The notes: a model not told the origin generated them from the sequence alone. A stretch of 59,998 nt of DNA from Caldilineaceae bacterium (GCA_020634755.1 JACKBC010000043.1:1-59998); one strand, 5' to 3'. Shown: positions 8,241 through 17,731, numbered from the stretch's first letter. Translations and numbers: made by a program.

Positions 8241-8897
8241 TCACTCCAAAATTTGCCCCACCATCTGGTCCAACAGGTCGGCAGTGAGAATGCCCTTCCA
8301 TACTGAAACGATTTTACCATCGCGGTTGATAAAGACGCTGGTGGGCATGTTGCGCACCAAATAGGCATCGCGCAAATCGCCATCCGCATCCATCACCACC
8401 GGCATGGGCATTTGAAAATCGTCCACAAAAGCTGCCACCGGCGCCTGTTGCTCCATGACGTTGATCTCCAAAATCACCAGCTCGTCTTGAGTCTGCGCTT
8501 GGTGAATCAGCTCGGGCATTTCCAGACGACAGGGCGCACACCAAGTGGCCCAAAAGTTGAGGAGCACCGGCCGCCCCACCAAATTGCTCAAGTAGAGACC
8601 GCGCTCATCTTCCAGCGTCATGCGAAAATCGGGCGCTGTATCGCCGGGCTCAATGCCGGCAGCGCTGTTGTCAATGCCCGCCAATTGAGCCACGGGATAG
8701 CCGCGGCCCAATTCAGCAGGCAGCTCATCCAGCTGGATTGAAGTGGCAGGAGGACTCACATTGTCCGCCACGCCTTGGGCGCCGCCAGCGCAGGCGGCTA
8801 CTATCAGAGATGCTAGAACCAGCAAGAGCGCAGGCAACCAAATTCGATGCGGCTTTCTGTTCCCCAACTTTGCCCCCAAAATATGTTGTCGTTTCAA
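8241..8897 (-). CDS. TlpA/ResA-like thioredoxin-fold lipoprotein
   Basis: A 218-residue exported thiol-disulfide oxidoreductase. An N-terminal hydrophobic segment ends in the lipobox IVAAC (Cys about residue 36), so it is probably anchored to the outer face of the membrane. The redhead AhpC/TSA-type domain starts at GDTAPDFRM and holds the active site FWATWCAPCRLEMPE, the CxxC of the TlpA/ResA group. The cis-Pro loop is the MPTSVFINRDG stretch. Such proteins reduce apocytochrome c thiols or other exported proteins. The start is TTG with GAGGAAA ahead of it; no ATG fits. Confidence 0.85.
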   Translation of the reverse strand: MKRQHILGAKLGNRKPHRIWLPALLLVLASLIVAACAGGAQGVADNVSPPATSIQLDELPAELGRGYPVAQLAGIDNSAAGIEPGDTAPDFRMTLEDERGLYLSNLVGRPVLLNFWATWCAPCRLEMPELIHQAQTQDELVILEINVMEQQAPVAAFVDDFQMPMPVVMDADGDLRDAYLVRNMPTSVFINRDGKIVSVWKGILTADLLDQMVGQILE

Positions 8898-8928
8898 GGA
8901 ATTTCCTCACCGTCGCAATACTTTGCGC

Positions 8929-9011
8929 TGTTCAGAAATAACTTGTCGATTTAAACCTGTCAGGTCTCGAAGACCTGACAGGTTTGGCCGCCAACTTATT
9001 TCTGGACGATG
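8929..9011. mobile_element. Palindromic MITE-like element, copy 2, with 9-bp target duplication
   Basis: Same AACCTGTCAGGTC hairpin core and CAGAAATAA-type ends as copy 1. It is bordered by the direct repeat ACTTTGCGC at 8920-8928 and 9012-9020, which reads as a 9-bp target-site duplication. It carries no gene, so it would need a transposase from elsewhere. Confidence 0.7.
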
Positions 9012-9067
9012 ACTTTGCGCGCTCAAACATCTACCTTTATGGTTCAACCGGATCCCAGGTGGTTGAC

Positions 9068-9120
9068 GTCCCCGGCACTTCGTTTCGTCTACGAGTCAAC
9101 GCGTCGAAAGTGCCGGGGAC
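9068..9120. terminator. GC-rich inverted repeat after the LLM oxidoreductase
   Basis: GTCCCCGGCACTTCG pairs with CGAAAGTGCCGGGGAC (one bulged A), spaced by 22 nt. It lies just past the minus-strand gene ending at 9199 and could stop or stabilise its transcript, but there is no clear T tract, so it may equally be a dispersed repeat. Confidence 0.4.
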
Positions 9121-9198
9121 ATCTGCTGTCCACCACCGCTCTGCTGAGCGCAACCGAAATATGAAATCCCAAAGAGCCCTTTTTATCGGTTTTATCGG

Positions 9199-10095
9199 TT
9201 AGCTTTTGACCAGATAGGGCAGCACGGCGGCGGCAAAGAGCCACGTACCCTCAGGGTTGGGCGCATCGCCAAAGTGCAGCGTAATGCGCTCAGCGCCCTG
9301 GTCAATGGCTTCCAGCAGCCGTTCGGTAATCTGCTCCGGCGTGCCCACAATATCGCCATTGCCCGCAGGACGTACATGCGGCTGCTCCAACATGCGCGCC
9401 AACGCCTTCTCATTTTCAGCCATATAGATGCCGGCGTGGATCACCTGCTTGATGGTTGCATAATCGCGGCCCACCGCGCGGCAGTGCTCTTTTAGCACTT
9501 CCTGTTTGTGAATATAGGTGGGCCGATCAATGTAAATATAGTTCCACCAATCGGCGTGTTGCGCCACCACGCGCAGCAGATATTTTTCACCAGAGCCGCC
9601 CACCATGATTGGCGGCATTGGGTCGGGCCGCGGCTCGCACCAGGCATTGGTCACTTGATAGTGCTGGCCCTCAAAATTGGCCGGTGCATCGCTCCACATG
9701 GCGCGCATAATCTGGATCGATTCGGCAAGCTGTGCAATACGCACCCGCGCCTTGGGAAATGGCCAGCCATAGGCGCGATACTCTTCTTCATTCCAGCCAG
9801 CGCCAATGCCAATTACCACGCGTCCGCCCGAAAGCGCCTGCATTGTGGCGGCCATTTTGGCCAGATGCGCCGGGTTGCGAAAGCTGTTGCAAAGCACATC
9901 ATGGCCACACATTTTGTCGGGATAGCGCCCCAACCCATAGGTCATCAGGCTCCACCCTTCGCCCACATCATTGCCGCCGTATTGCACGTGATCGGGAAAC
10001 CAGATTGAATCGAACGGCGCCACCACCTGGTCCAAATAGGGGAAGGTTTTATCAACCAGGCGGGACCAGACGTTAATACCAGCGGGGATCTTCAT
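9199..10095 (-). CDS. LLM-class F420-dependent oxidoreductase
   Basis: A 298-residue luciferase-like (beta/alpha)8-barrel flavin/F420 enzyme. Typical segments are FDSIWFPDHVQYGG, NSFRNPAHLAKMAATMQALSG, GRVVIGIGAGWNEEEYRAYG and IMVGGSGEKYLLRVVAQHAD. The last is the phosphate-binding GGxGE...L..A..aD motif usual in F420-dependent members. The start is firm: AAGGAGG precedes the ATG. A second putative F420 enzyme follows upstream at 10174-10635 on the same strand, supporting F420 over FMN. The substrate is unknown. Confidence 0.85.
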   Translation of the reverse strand: MKIPAGINVWSRLVDKTFPYLDQVVAPFDSIWFPDHVQYGGNDVGEGWSLMTYGLGRYPDKMCGHDVLCNSFRNPAHLAKMAATMQALSGGRVVIGIGAGWNEEEYRAYGWPFPKARVRIAQLAESIQIMRAMWSDAPANFEGQHYQVTNAWCEPRPDPMPPIMVGGSGEKYLLRVVAQHADWWNYIYIDRPTYIHKQEVLKEHCRAVGRDYATIKQVIHAGIYMAENEKALARMLEQPHVRPAGNGDIVGTPEQITERLLEAIDQGAERITLHFGDAPNPEGTWLFAAAVLPYLVKS

Positions 10096-10173
10096 ATTTT
10101 CCTCCTTTTGCTTGATATGGAGATGGGGAACCAGGAATGGGATGCACGGGGAGGCCCATGCCCGCTCTCCTTT

Positions 10174-10635
10174 TTACTCTCGCCAGACTTCTATCATCAC
10201 TTTTCCCACAGCGGCTGTATCAGCATCGGCGCGGATGGGCTCACCAGCGGCGTCCAATCCCACGCCCAACGGCTCGGCAAATTGGGGCACGTCCAGCAGA
10301 TGGTCATACAGCCGCTCGGCCACCTCGGCCTGTTCCTCAAAAACTTCGGCAAATGCTTGGCGGCGTTGACCGCGCAACACAATCGTCACGGGTGCGCCGC
10401 CGCGCAAATTGCGCCACCATGTGCGGTGCTGATGGCTGACCACAGACAATAGCCCCTCATCTTCGAAATCATCAATTTCGACAAAGTTCACTGGCGTCGT
10501 ATACTGCTTGCCGCTTTTGCGCCCGGTCACGGTAATCAACATGATTTGGCTGCTGGCAATGCGGTGCAGCGGCGACTGCAAGATGAATTTCATCAGGGGG
10601 TTGGCAATGGCTAGCGACAAATTCCTTTTTGCCAT
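10174..10635 (-). CDS. Deazaflavin (F420H2)-dependent nitroreductase family protein
   Basis: A 153-residue split-barrel protein of the Ddn/DUF385 family. The signature LITVTGRKSGKQYTTPVNF is the family's F420-binding start; SHQHRTWWRNLRGG is the conserved 'WwrNL..' segment. Members use F420H2 to reduce quinones, nitro compounds or tetrapyrroles. It lies upstream of, and on the same strand as, the LLM oxidoreductase, with about 80 bp between them. Confidence 0.85.
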   Translation of the reverse strand: MAKRNLSLAIANPLMKFILQSPLHRIASSQIMLITVTGRKSGKQYTTPVNFVEIDDFEDEGLLSVVSHQHRTWWRNLRGGAPVTIVLRGQRRQAFAEVFEEQAEVAERLYDHLLDVPQFAEPLGVGLDAAGEPIRADADTAAVGKVMIEVWRE

Positions 10636-10749
10636 TGGGAACAGCCTTTCTCTTTGGAGGGTGGGTATCTCTACCGGCTCCTCTGGGCCAACGAGTGGAA
10701 AACGCCCATTCTCACGAAGGGGACCACATGAAATTTCGTTAAGCTGGGG

Positions 10750-12153
10750 CTAATCACGCAGTCGCCAGCTGAGCAGCGTGGCCGCCAGCGCCACAGCAGT
10801 AAAAAACCAGAAGACCATCTGATACGCACCAATCGTGGAGTGCAGCGAAGTCAGCCCGCGCTGCAACAGCACACCGGCCATGGCGGTGCCCAAAATTGTA
10901 CCGGCAAAACGAATCATGCTATATACGCCGGCGGCACTGCCCGATTCTACGTCTGCTACACCGTGCATAGCGGACCGATGCAGCGGCGCCAGCGAAATGC
11001 CAATCACAAAACCGTGCAGCATGGCCAGCAGCAGAATGAGCCAGATGGGCGCGTTTGCCGGCAAGAGCGCCAAAGCGCCGGTCACAAGAATCAGCCCGCC
11101 CATACTCAACACCACTGGACGGCGGCTGCCCCAGCGGTCGGCCAGCTCACCGCCATAACGCGACACCAGGAAGAGCGATCCCGCTTGTAGGGCCAGCGCT
11201 ACGCCAATGAGCGTGGCGCTGCTTTGGTGCACCTCATCCATATAGAGCGGAATGAGGAAGCTAATGCTGCTCATGAGAAACATGCGCAGCCCGGCCGTAA
11301 ACGACGCAATGGTGAAGACGGAATTGGCGAAGATACGCAGATTAAAATAGGGAAGGCGGCAGCGACGCTCCCACCAGATAAGAATGGCAAACAAGGTCAG
11401 GCAAAGGGCCAACAGCCGCCAATCTTGCAGCGATGCAACACCCGTAATGGGCCGGCTGGATGTGTAAAAGAGCAGCGTAGTAAGGGCCGCGCCTAGCAGA
11501 AGAACGCCCCACCAGTCAAACTGCATTAAATAGCGCCAGTTGACCGTGCGCGCCTGCCCCGGCACGTTACGCTGGATCATCACCAGCGAAATAAGCGCCG
11601 CCACCAAAATCAGCGGATAGATGGCGCGCCAGCCCCAGGCATCCACCAGCAGCCCACCAATATAGGGCACAATTAGCCCGGTCAGGGGGACGGCCGAATT
11701 CCACACGCCCATCATGCGGCCACGCTCCGAAGCGGCGAAACGCTGCGCAATAATGGCAATTGAAAGCGGGACAAAGCCGGCACTGCCTAGCCCCTGGATC
11801 GCGCGCCCGCCCATGAGCCACCACAGATTGGGCGCCAACATGGTCATAATAGCACCCACAAAAAAGATAACTGTCCCCCACAGCAACAGACGCTGCTTCC
11901 CCAGATCGTCACCCAGCTTGCCATATAGCGGCATAAAGGCAATAAAGGGCAGCGTATAGATCATGCTTACCCAGGCGACCATGTCGGCATCTAGCCCGAA
12001 ATCCTCGCGGATGGCGGGCAGCGTTACGCCAAACATATGGTGCGCCATGCCGGTCATCACCGACGGCGCAATCAGCCCAATTAGGATGCGCGTCTGCGGT
12101 GACTGAAAATCGATTCTGGGAAGAGCCAGCGTTTTGCGGAGCGTATTGGCCAT
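10750..12153 (-). CDS. MFS drug/metabolite exporter
   Basis: A 467-residue transporter with about 14 membrane segments, the DHA2-like size and pattern. It begins in the cytosol with a 20-residue tail, then IGLIAPSVMTGMAHHMFGV. The motif-A loop between helices 2 and 3 reads YGKLGDDLGKQRLLL and helix 4 carries GRAIQGLGSAGFVP, both drug:H+ antiporter features (motif C-like PLTGLIVPYIGG follows). The substrate is not predictable. About 115 bp separate it from the Ddn-like gene, so co-transcription is possible. Confidence 0.85.
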   Translation of the reverse strand: MANTLRKTLALPRIDFQSPQTRILIGLIAPSVMTGMAHHMFGVTLPAIREDFGLDADMVAWVSMIYTLPFIAFMPLYGKLGDDLGKQRLLLWGTVIFFVGAIMTMLAPNLWWLMGGRAIQGLGSAGFVPLSIAIIAQRFAASERGRMMGVWNSAVPLTGLIVPYIGGLLVDAWGWRAIYPLILVAALISLVMIQRNVPGQARTVNWRYLMQFDWWGVLLLGAALTTLLFYTSSRPITGVASLQDWRLLALCLTLFAILIWWERRCRLPYFNLRIFANSVFTIASFTAGLRMFLMSSISFLIPLYMDEVHQSSATLIGVALALQAGSLFLVSRYGGELADRWGSRRPVVLSMGGLILVTGALALLPANAPIWLILLLAMLHGFVIGISLAPLHRSAMHGVADVESGSAAGVYSMIRFAGTILGTAMAGVLLQRGLTSLHSTIGAYQMVFWFFTAVALAATLLSWRLRD

Positions 12154-12342
12154 TGTGGAGAGATCTCGGGTTGTAAAGAAGGTTGGGGGGACACGATTTA
12201 CGATCTCAGATTTACGATTTAAGAAGTGATCTCGTCAGCGGAATAGCTTCGTAAATCATAAATCTATAGCTGACATGTACGACTTATCAGAGAAGCCCGC
12301 ATACAAGGTGACCCCGTAAATCGTACATCGTAATCCCCATCA

Positions 12343-13533
12343 TCACGCCATAAAGGCCTGAATGCCCGTCTGCGCGCGGCCCAAGATGAGCGCGTGAATG
12401 TCGTGCGTGCCTTCGTACGTATTGACGGCCTCCAAGTTCATGACGTGGCGGATGACGTGAAATTCATCGGAAATGCCGTTACCGCCGTGCATGTCGCGGG
12501 CCGCGCGCGCAATGTCCAGCGCTTTGCCGCATGAGTTGCGCTTGACCAGCGAGATCATCTCGGGGGCTACCTTGTCATCGTCCATGAGCCGCCCCACGCG
12601 TAAAACGGCTTGCAGCCCAATGGAAATTTCGGTCTGCATATTGGCCAGCTTGAGTTGGATGAGCTGATTGGCGGCCAGCGGACGGCCAAACTGGTGACGA
12701 TCCAGCGTATATTGGCGGGCGGCGTGCCAGCAAAACTCAGCCGCGCCCAATGCGCCCCAAGAGATGCCGTAGCGCGCCTTATTTAAGCAACCAAACGGAC
12801 CTTTGAGTCCGGTCACTTTGGGCAGCCAATTTTCGTCGGGCACAAACACTTCGTCCATGACGATTTCACCGGTAATGCTGGCGCGCAGGCTGAATTTGCC
12901 TTCGGTTTTGGGTGCGCTCAGCCCCTTCATGCCCTTTTCCAAAATAAAGCCGTGGATGGCGCCGTCGGCGTCCCCGCCTTGCGCCTTGGCCCATACAATA
13001 AAGACGTCGGCAATGGGTGAGTTGGTGATCCACATTTTGTTGCCGTGCAAAATCCAGCCGCCATCTACCTTTTTGGCCCGACTCTCCATACTGCCCGGGT
13101 CGCTACCATGATTGGGCTCGGTGAGGCCAAAGCAGCCCACCAGCTCGCCCCGCGCTAATTTGGGCAGATACTTCTGGCGCTGCGATTCTGTACCGTAGGC
13201 ATGAATGGGATGCATGACCAGCGATGACTGCACGCTCATGGCGCTGCGATAACCGCTGTCCACGCGTTCTACTTCGCGCGCAATCAGCCCATAGCAAACA
13301 TAATTGAGTTCAGCACAGCCATATTGTTCGGGCAACGTCGCGCCCAGCAACCCCAATTCACCCATTTCATCAAAGATGGCGCGGTCAAACGTTTCATGGC
13401 GGTTGGCCTCTAACACCCGCGGCATAAGCTGCTCTTGGCAATAGGCGCGGGCGGTATCGCGTACCATTCGCTCTTCATCGCTCAACTGCTCGTTGAGCAG
13501 AAATGGATCATCCCACCGAAAAACCGGTCCCAT
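12343..13533 (-). CDS. gcdH: Glutaryl-CoA dehydrogenase
   Basis: A 396-residue acyl-CoA dehydrogenase. Similarity to GcdH is strong along the full length: FRWDDPFLLNEQLSDEERM at the start, EVERVDSGYRSAMSVQSSL (the subfamily Arg for the omega-carboxylate lies here), GCFGLTEPNHGSDPGSM, KMWITNSPIADVFIVWAKA, GPFGCLNKARYGISWG and the catalytic-base segment NTYEGTHDIHALILGR. The reaction is oxidative decarboxylation of glutaryl-CoA to crotonyl-CoA in lysine, tryptophan and aromatic degradation. AAAGGAG precedes the ATG. No ETF or hydratase gene is adjacent. Confidence 0.9.
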   Translation of the reverse strand: MGPVFRWDDPFLLNEQLSDEERMVRDTARAYCQEQLMPRVLEANRHETFDRAIFDEMGELGLLGATLPEQYGCAELNYVCYGLIAREVERVDSGYRSAMSVQSSLVMHPIHAYGTESQRQKYLPKLARGELVGCFGLTEPNHGSDPGSMESRAKKVDGGWILHGNKMWITNSPIADVFIVWAKAQGGDADGAIHGFILEKGMKGLSAPKTEGKFSLRASITGEIVMDEVFVPDENWLPKVTGLKGPFGCLNKARYGISWGALGAAEFCWHAARQYTLDRHQFGRPLAANQLIQLKLANMQTEISIGLQAVLRVGRLMDDDKVAPEMISLVKRNSCGKALDIARAARDMHGGNGISDEFHVIRHVMNLEAVNTYEGTHDIHALILGRAQTGIQAFMA

Positions 13534-13680
13534 TCATGGCTCCTTTAACGTGTGCCCATTCGTCTTGCACGCACTGGGTACTATAAAATTTGTGACAGTT
13601 CAAAAGGCGGTAACTCGATTGCGTGAGCCCCGGCTCAATCCCTCTATTGTATCACAGCATATCTGTATTGCAGCATATCT

Positions 13681-13735
13681 AAAAAAGCCGAGAGGGCAAC
13701 GCTACAATCTTCGCATGTAGCATTGCCCTCTCGGC
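13681..13735 (-). terminator. Intrinsic terminator of the GT39-type gene
   Basis: A 20-bp stem (13687-13706 with 13716-13735, one mismatch) around ATCTTCGCA; on the minus strand it is followed by TTTTTT. It lies after the stop of the minus-strand glycosyltransferase at 13865 and insulates gcdH. Confidence 0.85.
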
Positions 13736-13864
13736 AGGATAAGGAGTATCCCAGGCTTGATAATGACATCATTGTATCGTGATTGTGACATAGTTGCGTC
13801 GTGATGTCATGAAGAGTATACAACACCATTATTTAAATTTCACGCTAATTTGGTTATCGACCTG

Positions 13865-15346
13865 TTAATAATTCAGCATGTAGTATTGCGATGAATCCAC
13901 CTCGAAGCGCAGCGTGTAGCGGTCATGGACCAGGCGCAAAAAATTTTCACCATAGATGGAGGTGAAACGCTCCAAAACCAAATAGGGCGGCGCATACTTT
14001 TCGAGCACCTGGACCAGCATGTCGTCGGTAATATCGCCGGACTGCAAGCGCTTGCGGCTGATTACAGCCGTCTCTGGCGGCGTAATGGCATGCACCTGAA
14101 ATGCATAAAACGGGCGGTCGGTGAAGATGATCCCCGGCGTACTCTGCACGTCTTGGCGCAGATGATTGACCATTTGACCATGATAGGTGGGCAGATTACT
14201 GTGGCTCTCCTGCCGAATCAGCGCATAAATGGGCGCGGGATAAAACAAAATGGCAATGAGAAAGCCGGTAGCCAAGACGCACACACCATAGGTGCGCAGG
14301 ATCTCGCCGCGGCTCTTCTGCTGCGTCTGCGCTATGGACTGTACAATCTGCACACCCGCCTGAATGCCATAAGCGCTGAGCCAACAAAGTGGAATCGTAA
14401 AGAGCGTAATATGATGATGCCACAGCGGCCGCTGCACCGCCAGCGCGCCTACCGATGCCCCAAACCAGACCAGCGGCAGGATAATCTCTACACGGCGCCA
14501 GCGGGCAGCCCAAATAACACCGACCAGCGCCAAAAGCAGATACGAAATATGCCGCTGTAGGGCATCCCGCAGATAAAGCAGGTTATTGGTATATAGAAAT
14601 GCGGCGCGCGTGTCGGCATCAAAGTGCGGCGCTATGAGCTGATCCATCCGCAAGGCGCCAAAAACAAAACCAATGACCACATAGCCAATGCCGGCGACAA
14701 CAAGCCAGCCCACTGTTTCTAATAGCGTCCGGCGCGAAATGCGCACCGCGTGCGGACGCGCGGCATCGCTCAACAGCAAATAGAGCAAAGCCGCAGGGGC
14801 GGCCACCACGGCCCACAATTTAATTTGGGCGCCACAGGCCATGGCAATAGCCGACAGCGCCAGCCAAATCCCGCGATCTGTGTCGCGGTAGCGCAGCAGC
14901 AGCCACAGGGCCACCATAGCCAAAGCGAGCGCGGGCAGACCAATCATGACCGACGAGCTGAGCCGGATAAACTCTTGGCTAAAAAGCAGCAACACCACAG
15001 CCCCCAGCGCGGCCAGACTGCTGGTGTGACGATATAGCGCGTTGTGCATTGCCAAAATCAATCCGGCGGCAAAGGCCAAAATCAGAACTCGCCCAGCCAA
15101 AACTGAATCGCCCACTAGGGCAAACCAGCCGGCCAACATGGCCGTCAGCAGGGGCGGCTGGTCGCTCCAAATCTCTGTATAAAGGGCATATCCACGCTGG
15201 AACAACAGCGCTTTCATCAAATTGATGCCCTCATCATAATCTAAATCTTGTGGCAGCAGAATGGGGCTGTAAAGCGCAATGGCGACAAAAAAAAAGAACA
15301 GGGCAAGCCATGCTGTATGTTGAAGAGGGGGGAAGAATCGACGCAT
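13865..15346 (-). CDS. GT39/ArnT-like membrane glycosyltransferase
   Basis: A 493-residue polytopic protein with about 11-12 membrane helices. The first periplasmic loop carries DLDYDEGIN, the acidic D-D/E motif that binds the polyprenyl-phosphate sugar in GT-C enzymes, followed by EIWSDQPPLLTAML. The C-terminal soluble portion (after residue 380) has the GIIFTDRPFYAFQVH segment found in RfaT/ArnT-like relatives. It probably moves a sugar from a lipid carrier onto a surface acceptor. A second GT-C gene is at 27877. It has its own terminator and faces the phosphodiesterase gene divergently. Confidence 0.8.
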   Translation of the reverse strand: MRRFFPPLQHTAWLALFFFFVAIALYSPILLPQDLDYDEGINLMKALLFQRGYALYTEIWSDQPPLLTAMLAGWFALVGDSVLAGRVLILAFAAGLILAMHNALYRHTSSLAALGAVVLLLFSQEFIRLSSSVMIGLPALALAMVALWLLLRYRDTDRGIWLALSAIAMACGAQIKLWAVVAAPAALLYLLLSDAARPHAVRISRRTLLETVGWLVVAGIGYVVIGFVFGALRMDQLIAPHFDADTRAAFLYTNNLLYLRDALQRHISYLLLALVGVIWAARWRRVEIILPLVWFGASVGALAVQRPLWHHHITLFTIPLCWLSAYGIQAGVQIVQSIAQTQQKSRGEILRTYGVCVLATGFLIAILFYPAPIYALIRQESHSNLPTYHGQMVNHLRQDVQSTPGIIFTDRPFYAFQVHAITPPETAVISRKRLQSGDITDDMLVQVLEKYAPPYLVLERFTSIYGENFLRLVHDRYTLRFEVDSSQYYMLNY

Positions 15347-15802
15347 AATTTTGAGGTGATTACGAAGCTATCCCTAAATTCGGTTGTGGAGCCAGCCACG
15401 CTCGATAGCAGCACAGAGAATTTACGGATAGACACTACATATGCTCACTGGATGCAAAATAGAACTTACGCAGGCCTAGCGGTAAATTTGTCGGCCAGCC
15501 ATGATCCGCTTGCCTGACAAGCTACCGGCGCTACATAAGTGGTGAAATATAATTGTGGCAATAATTTCCCCAATGTATCGTAATGAGTATTCCCAAATAA
15601 TATGAGGTTTTTATGAGATTTACATGAGAATGGCGGCAACGGGTCATTTAGGCTTTTCCAAGCATGAAAATACCCTTAGCGGAGCTTGCCAAAGGGAGAC
15701 TCAGCAGTCGATGGCGCCAAACCACGGCCAGTTGTTTCGACATACCGATTATTGACGGAGTCCCACGAATTCATTACCATGAGTTTCATCTCTTTAAAAA
15801 CT
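15347..15802. other. Divergent intergenic region
   Basis: No gene seen. The stretch holds a TATAAT box at 15548-15553 and, at about 15465, the motif CTTACGCAGGCCTAGCGG, which recurs in diverged form at 38649 (CTTACGCAAGCCTAGAGG) ahead of aspS and more weakly at 29591. The 85-nt element begins directly after it. Confidence 0.4.
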
Positions 15803-15887
15803 CAGTACACCGCAATGGTGTTGGCGTTCTGGGCATCGGTCTCGTTTGGAGAATCCAGCCCGCTCCCTGGCCGTTGCGCTCTACTGA
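15803..15887 (+). repeat. 85-nt leader-like element, copy A
   Basis: Begins CAGTACACCGCAATGGTGTT and ends CCGTTGCGCTCTACTGA. CGCAATGG near the 5' end can pair with CCGTTGCG near the 3' end across its whole length (one G-U). It ends 21 bp before the ATG of the phosphodiesterase at 15909 and just before that gene's AGGAGG ribosome site. Confidence 0.75.
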
Positions 15888-15908
15888 ACCTACAATCAGG
15901 AGGAATTT

Positions 15909-16694
15909 ATGCCCAAAGTGGTTTTTGTGATGCTGGATGGCGTGCGGCCAGACGCCATTACGCCCGACACCACCCCCACTCTAGAGGCCCTATGTCGCCG
16001 CGGCGCATACACCATGCAGGCGCGTTCCGTCATGCCGTCGGTGACGTTGCCTTGCCATACCTCTATCTTTCACAGCGTGCCGCCCAGCCGTCACGGCATT
16101 GTGACCAACGACTGGCAACCCATGGCGCGCCCGCTGCCTGGGCTGGTAGATGTGGCCAAAGAGGCCGGCTTGCGCTGTGGCTTTATCCACAATTGGGAAC
16201 CGCTGCGCAACCTGAACCGCCCCGAAAGCCTCTACTTTGTATACTATCTGGACAACTGCTACAGCGACCCACTGGGCGATCACGAAATGGCGCGGCAAGC
16301 CGTACAGGCCATTGATACCCACAATTTGGATTTTGCCTTTGTTTATTTCGGTACGGTGGATGTGGCTGGCCATCGCCACGGTTGGATGTCGGAGGGCTAT
16401 TTTGAGCAGTTGACGCGCGTGGATCAGGCGGTGGCGCTGCTGCTGGACGGCTTACCGGACGATACAACCCTCATCATCCAGGCCGACCACGGCGGCCATG
16501 AACGCACCCACGGCACCGACATGGACGATGACATGCTCATTCCGTGGATGATTACCGGACCGGGCATTCGCCAAAATTATGCGATTCAATCTGCCGTCAG
16601 CTTGCTCGATACGGCGCCCACGATTGCTCATCTGCTGGGTCTAACGCCGCACAGAGATTGGGAGGGACGGGTCGTGGAAGAAGTTATGGCGTAA
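15909..16694 (+). CDS. Type I phosphodiesterase/nucleotide pyrophosphatase family protein
   Basis: A 261-residue alkaline-phosphatase-superfamily enzyme. Metal and nucleophile residues are in place: FVMLDGVRPD (first Asp), MPSVTLPCHTS (Thr nucleophile), FGTVDVAGHRHG (Asp and His), QADHGGHERTHG (Asp, His and final His). It has no signal peptide, so it probably acts in the cytosol on nucleotide or phosphodiester substrates, unlike many secreted relatives. AGGAGG sits at proper distance from the ATG. The 85-nt element lies directly upstream. Confidence 0.85.
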   Translation: MPKVVFVMLDGVRPDAITPDTTPTLEALCRRGAYTMQARSVMPSVTLPCHTSIFHSVPPSRHGIVTNDWQPMARPLPGLVDVAKEAGLRCGFIHNWEPLRNLNRPESLYFVYYLDNCYSDPLGDHEMARQAVQAIDTHNLDFAFVYFGTVDVAGHRHGWMSEGYFEQLTRVDQAVALLLDGLPDDTTLIIQADHGGHERTHGTDMDDDMLIPWMITGPGIRQNYAIQSAVSLLDTAPTIAHLLGLTPHRDWEGRVVEEVMA

Positions 16695-16711
16695 AATTTA
16701 CGATTTTGGAT

Positions 16712-16795
16712 GGTAACTATCTAGGTGTTGCCTGAGCTTGTCGAAGGGAGCACCGGCCTTCGACAAACTCAGGCCTCGACTAGCTGTATAGTTAC
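16712..16795. repeat. MITE/REP-like inverted repeat with GTAACTAT ends
   Basis: Outer arms GTAACTAT/ATAGTTAC and an inner 18-bp pair, GCCTGAGCTTGTCGAAGG with CCTTCGACAAACTCAGGC (one mismatch), separated by 9 nt. The outer ends match those of the longer element at 19848-20093. It follows the phosphodiesterase gene and may also end its transcript. Confidence 0.6.
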
Positions 16796-17020
16796 TTTGG
16801 ATTTACGATTTACGAGTTTTCCCGTTAACAAAATAGGTTCGCATGTCGAATATCCACGGGGAGATGTGTGACAAGACAATTTGTCAATAAAGTAACTTTA
16901 TAACTCACGTTACGCAGCGATAGCCAGTCTGCTAGAGGGAAACAAGAACGTCGGCGAACCGACTTTCCTCCAGGCGTGCGTAACATAAATTTATAAATCG
17001 TACACCATAATGCGTACATC

Positions 17021-17674
17021 TCATTCCGCTTTTTTGCGCAGAAGATACCAGCGGCATGGTTTGGGGTTAGCATTGGCGCGCAGAATCTCCACAACGTCTA
17101 AATGGGGCGTAAACAGCTCTTCGACTTCATTTGCGCGCATGCCGCGCGGAGATTTGTTGGGATCATTGGCGCGCTCTGGCATCCAGTCAAACGCATAAAG
17201 CTGATAATAACCGCCGGGGGCCAGGTTGCGGATGACGCCTTGCGCATACAGGGGGCGGCCAGCCAACGGCATGGCGTGAAAGCAGCCCACGTCCATTATA
17301 TAATGCGCATGGGCCTTACCCAGCGGCAATTCCATAACGCTGCCCTGAATCAGATCAATCTGCACCAAAAGCTCGGGCGCCCGTTGACGCAGGCGAGCGC
17401 GCGCCACTTCCAGCGCATTGCCGGCCAGCTCCACCCCAATGGCGTGCATGCCCTGCCGCGCCAGAAAAGCTAGATTCGTGCCCGTGCCGCACCCCAGGTC
17501 TATGGCAATGGGCAATGTCCCCAGCGCGGCGGCCAGCTGTGACGGCGCCAGGCGGCCACTTTGCCAAAATGCTTCAATTTCAGGCGGCGTAATGCCACTG
17601 TCCCAAGGTAAAAAGCCTTGGGCATAACGCGCTTCCCAGTGCGTGCGTTCGTGTAAGCTCATGCGCTCTTTCAC
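17021..17674 (-). CDS. Class I SAM-dependent methyltransferase
   Basis: A 217-residue protein with the Rossmann methyltransferase motifs: AIDLGCGTGTN (motif I, SAM binding), VELAGNALEVARAR (acidic end of beta 2), and IMDVGCFHAMP (motif IV region). The N-terminal HWEARYAQGFLPWDSGITPPE resembles the thiopurine/tellurite-resistance (TehB-like, TPMT-like) group, which often methylates small or inorganic substrates. It lies 58 bp downstream of the biotin carrier gene on the same strand; whether it belongs to that operon is unclear. Confidence 0.8.
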   Translation of the reverse strand: MKERMSLHERTHWEARYAQGFLPWDSGITPPEIEAFWQSGRLAPSQLAAALGTLPIAIDLGCGTGTNLAFLARQGMHAIGVELAGNALEVARARLRQRAPELLVQIDLIQGSVMELPLGKAHAHYIMDVGCFHAMPLAGRPLYAQGVIRNLAPGGYYQLYAFDWMPERANDPNKSPRGMRANEVEELFTPHLDVVEILRANANPKPCRWYLLRKKAE

Positions 17675-17731
17675 GGCTTTCTGTGCCAGTTGGTCTTCAA
17701 GCGAATCTAAATGCTGCTCATGCCGGGCTCA

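Noticed and set aside
12154..12342. Repeated GATTTACGATTTA-like words between gcdH and the MFS gene
   Set aside because: Short AT-rich similarity also found near 16700 and 16800; too simple to call an element, and no hairpin or gene is supported.
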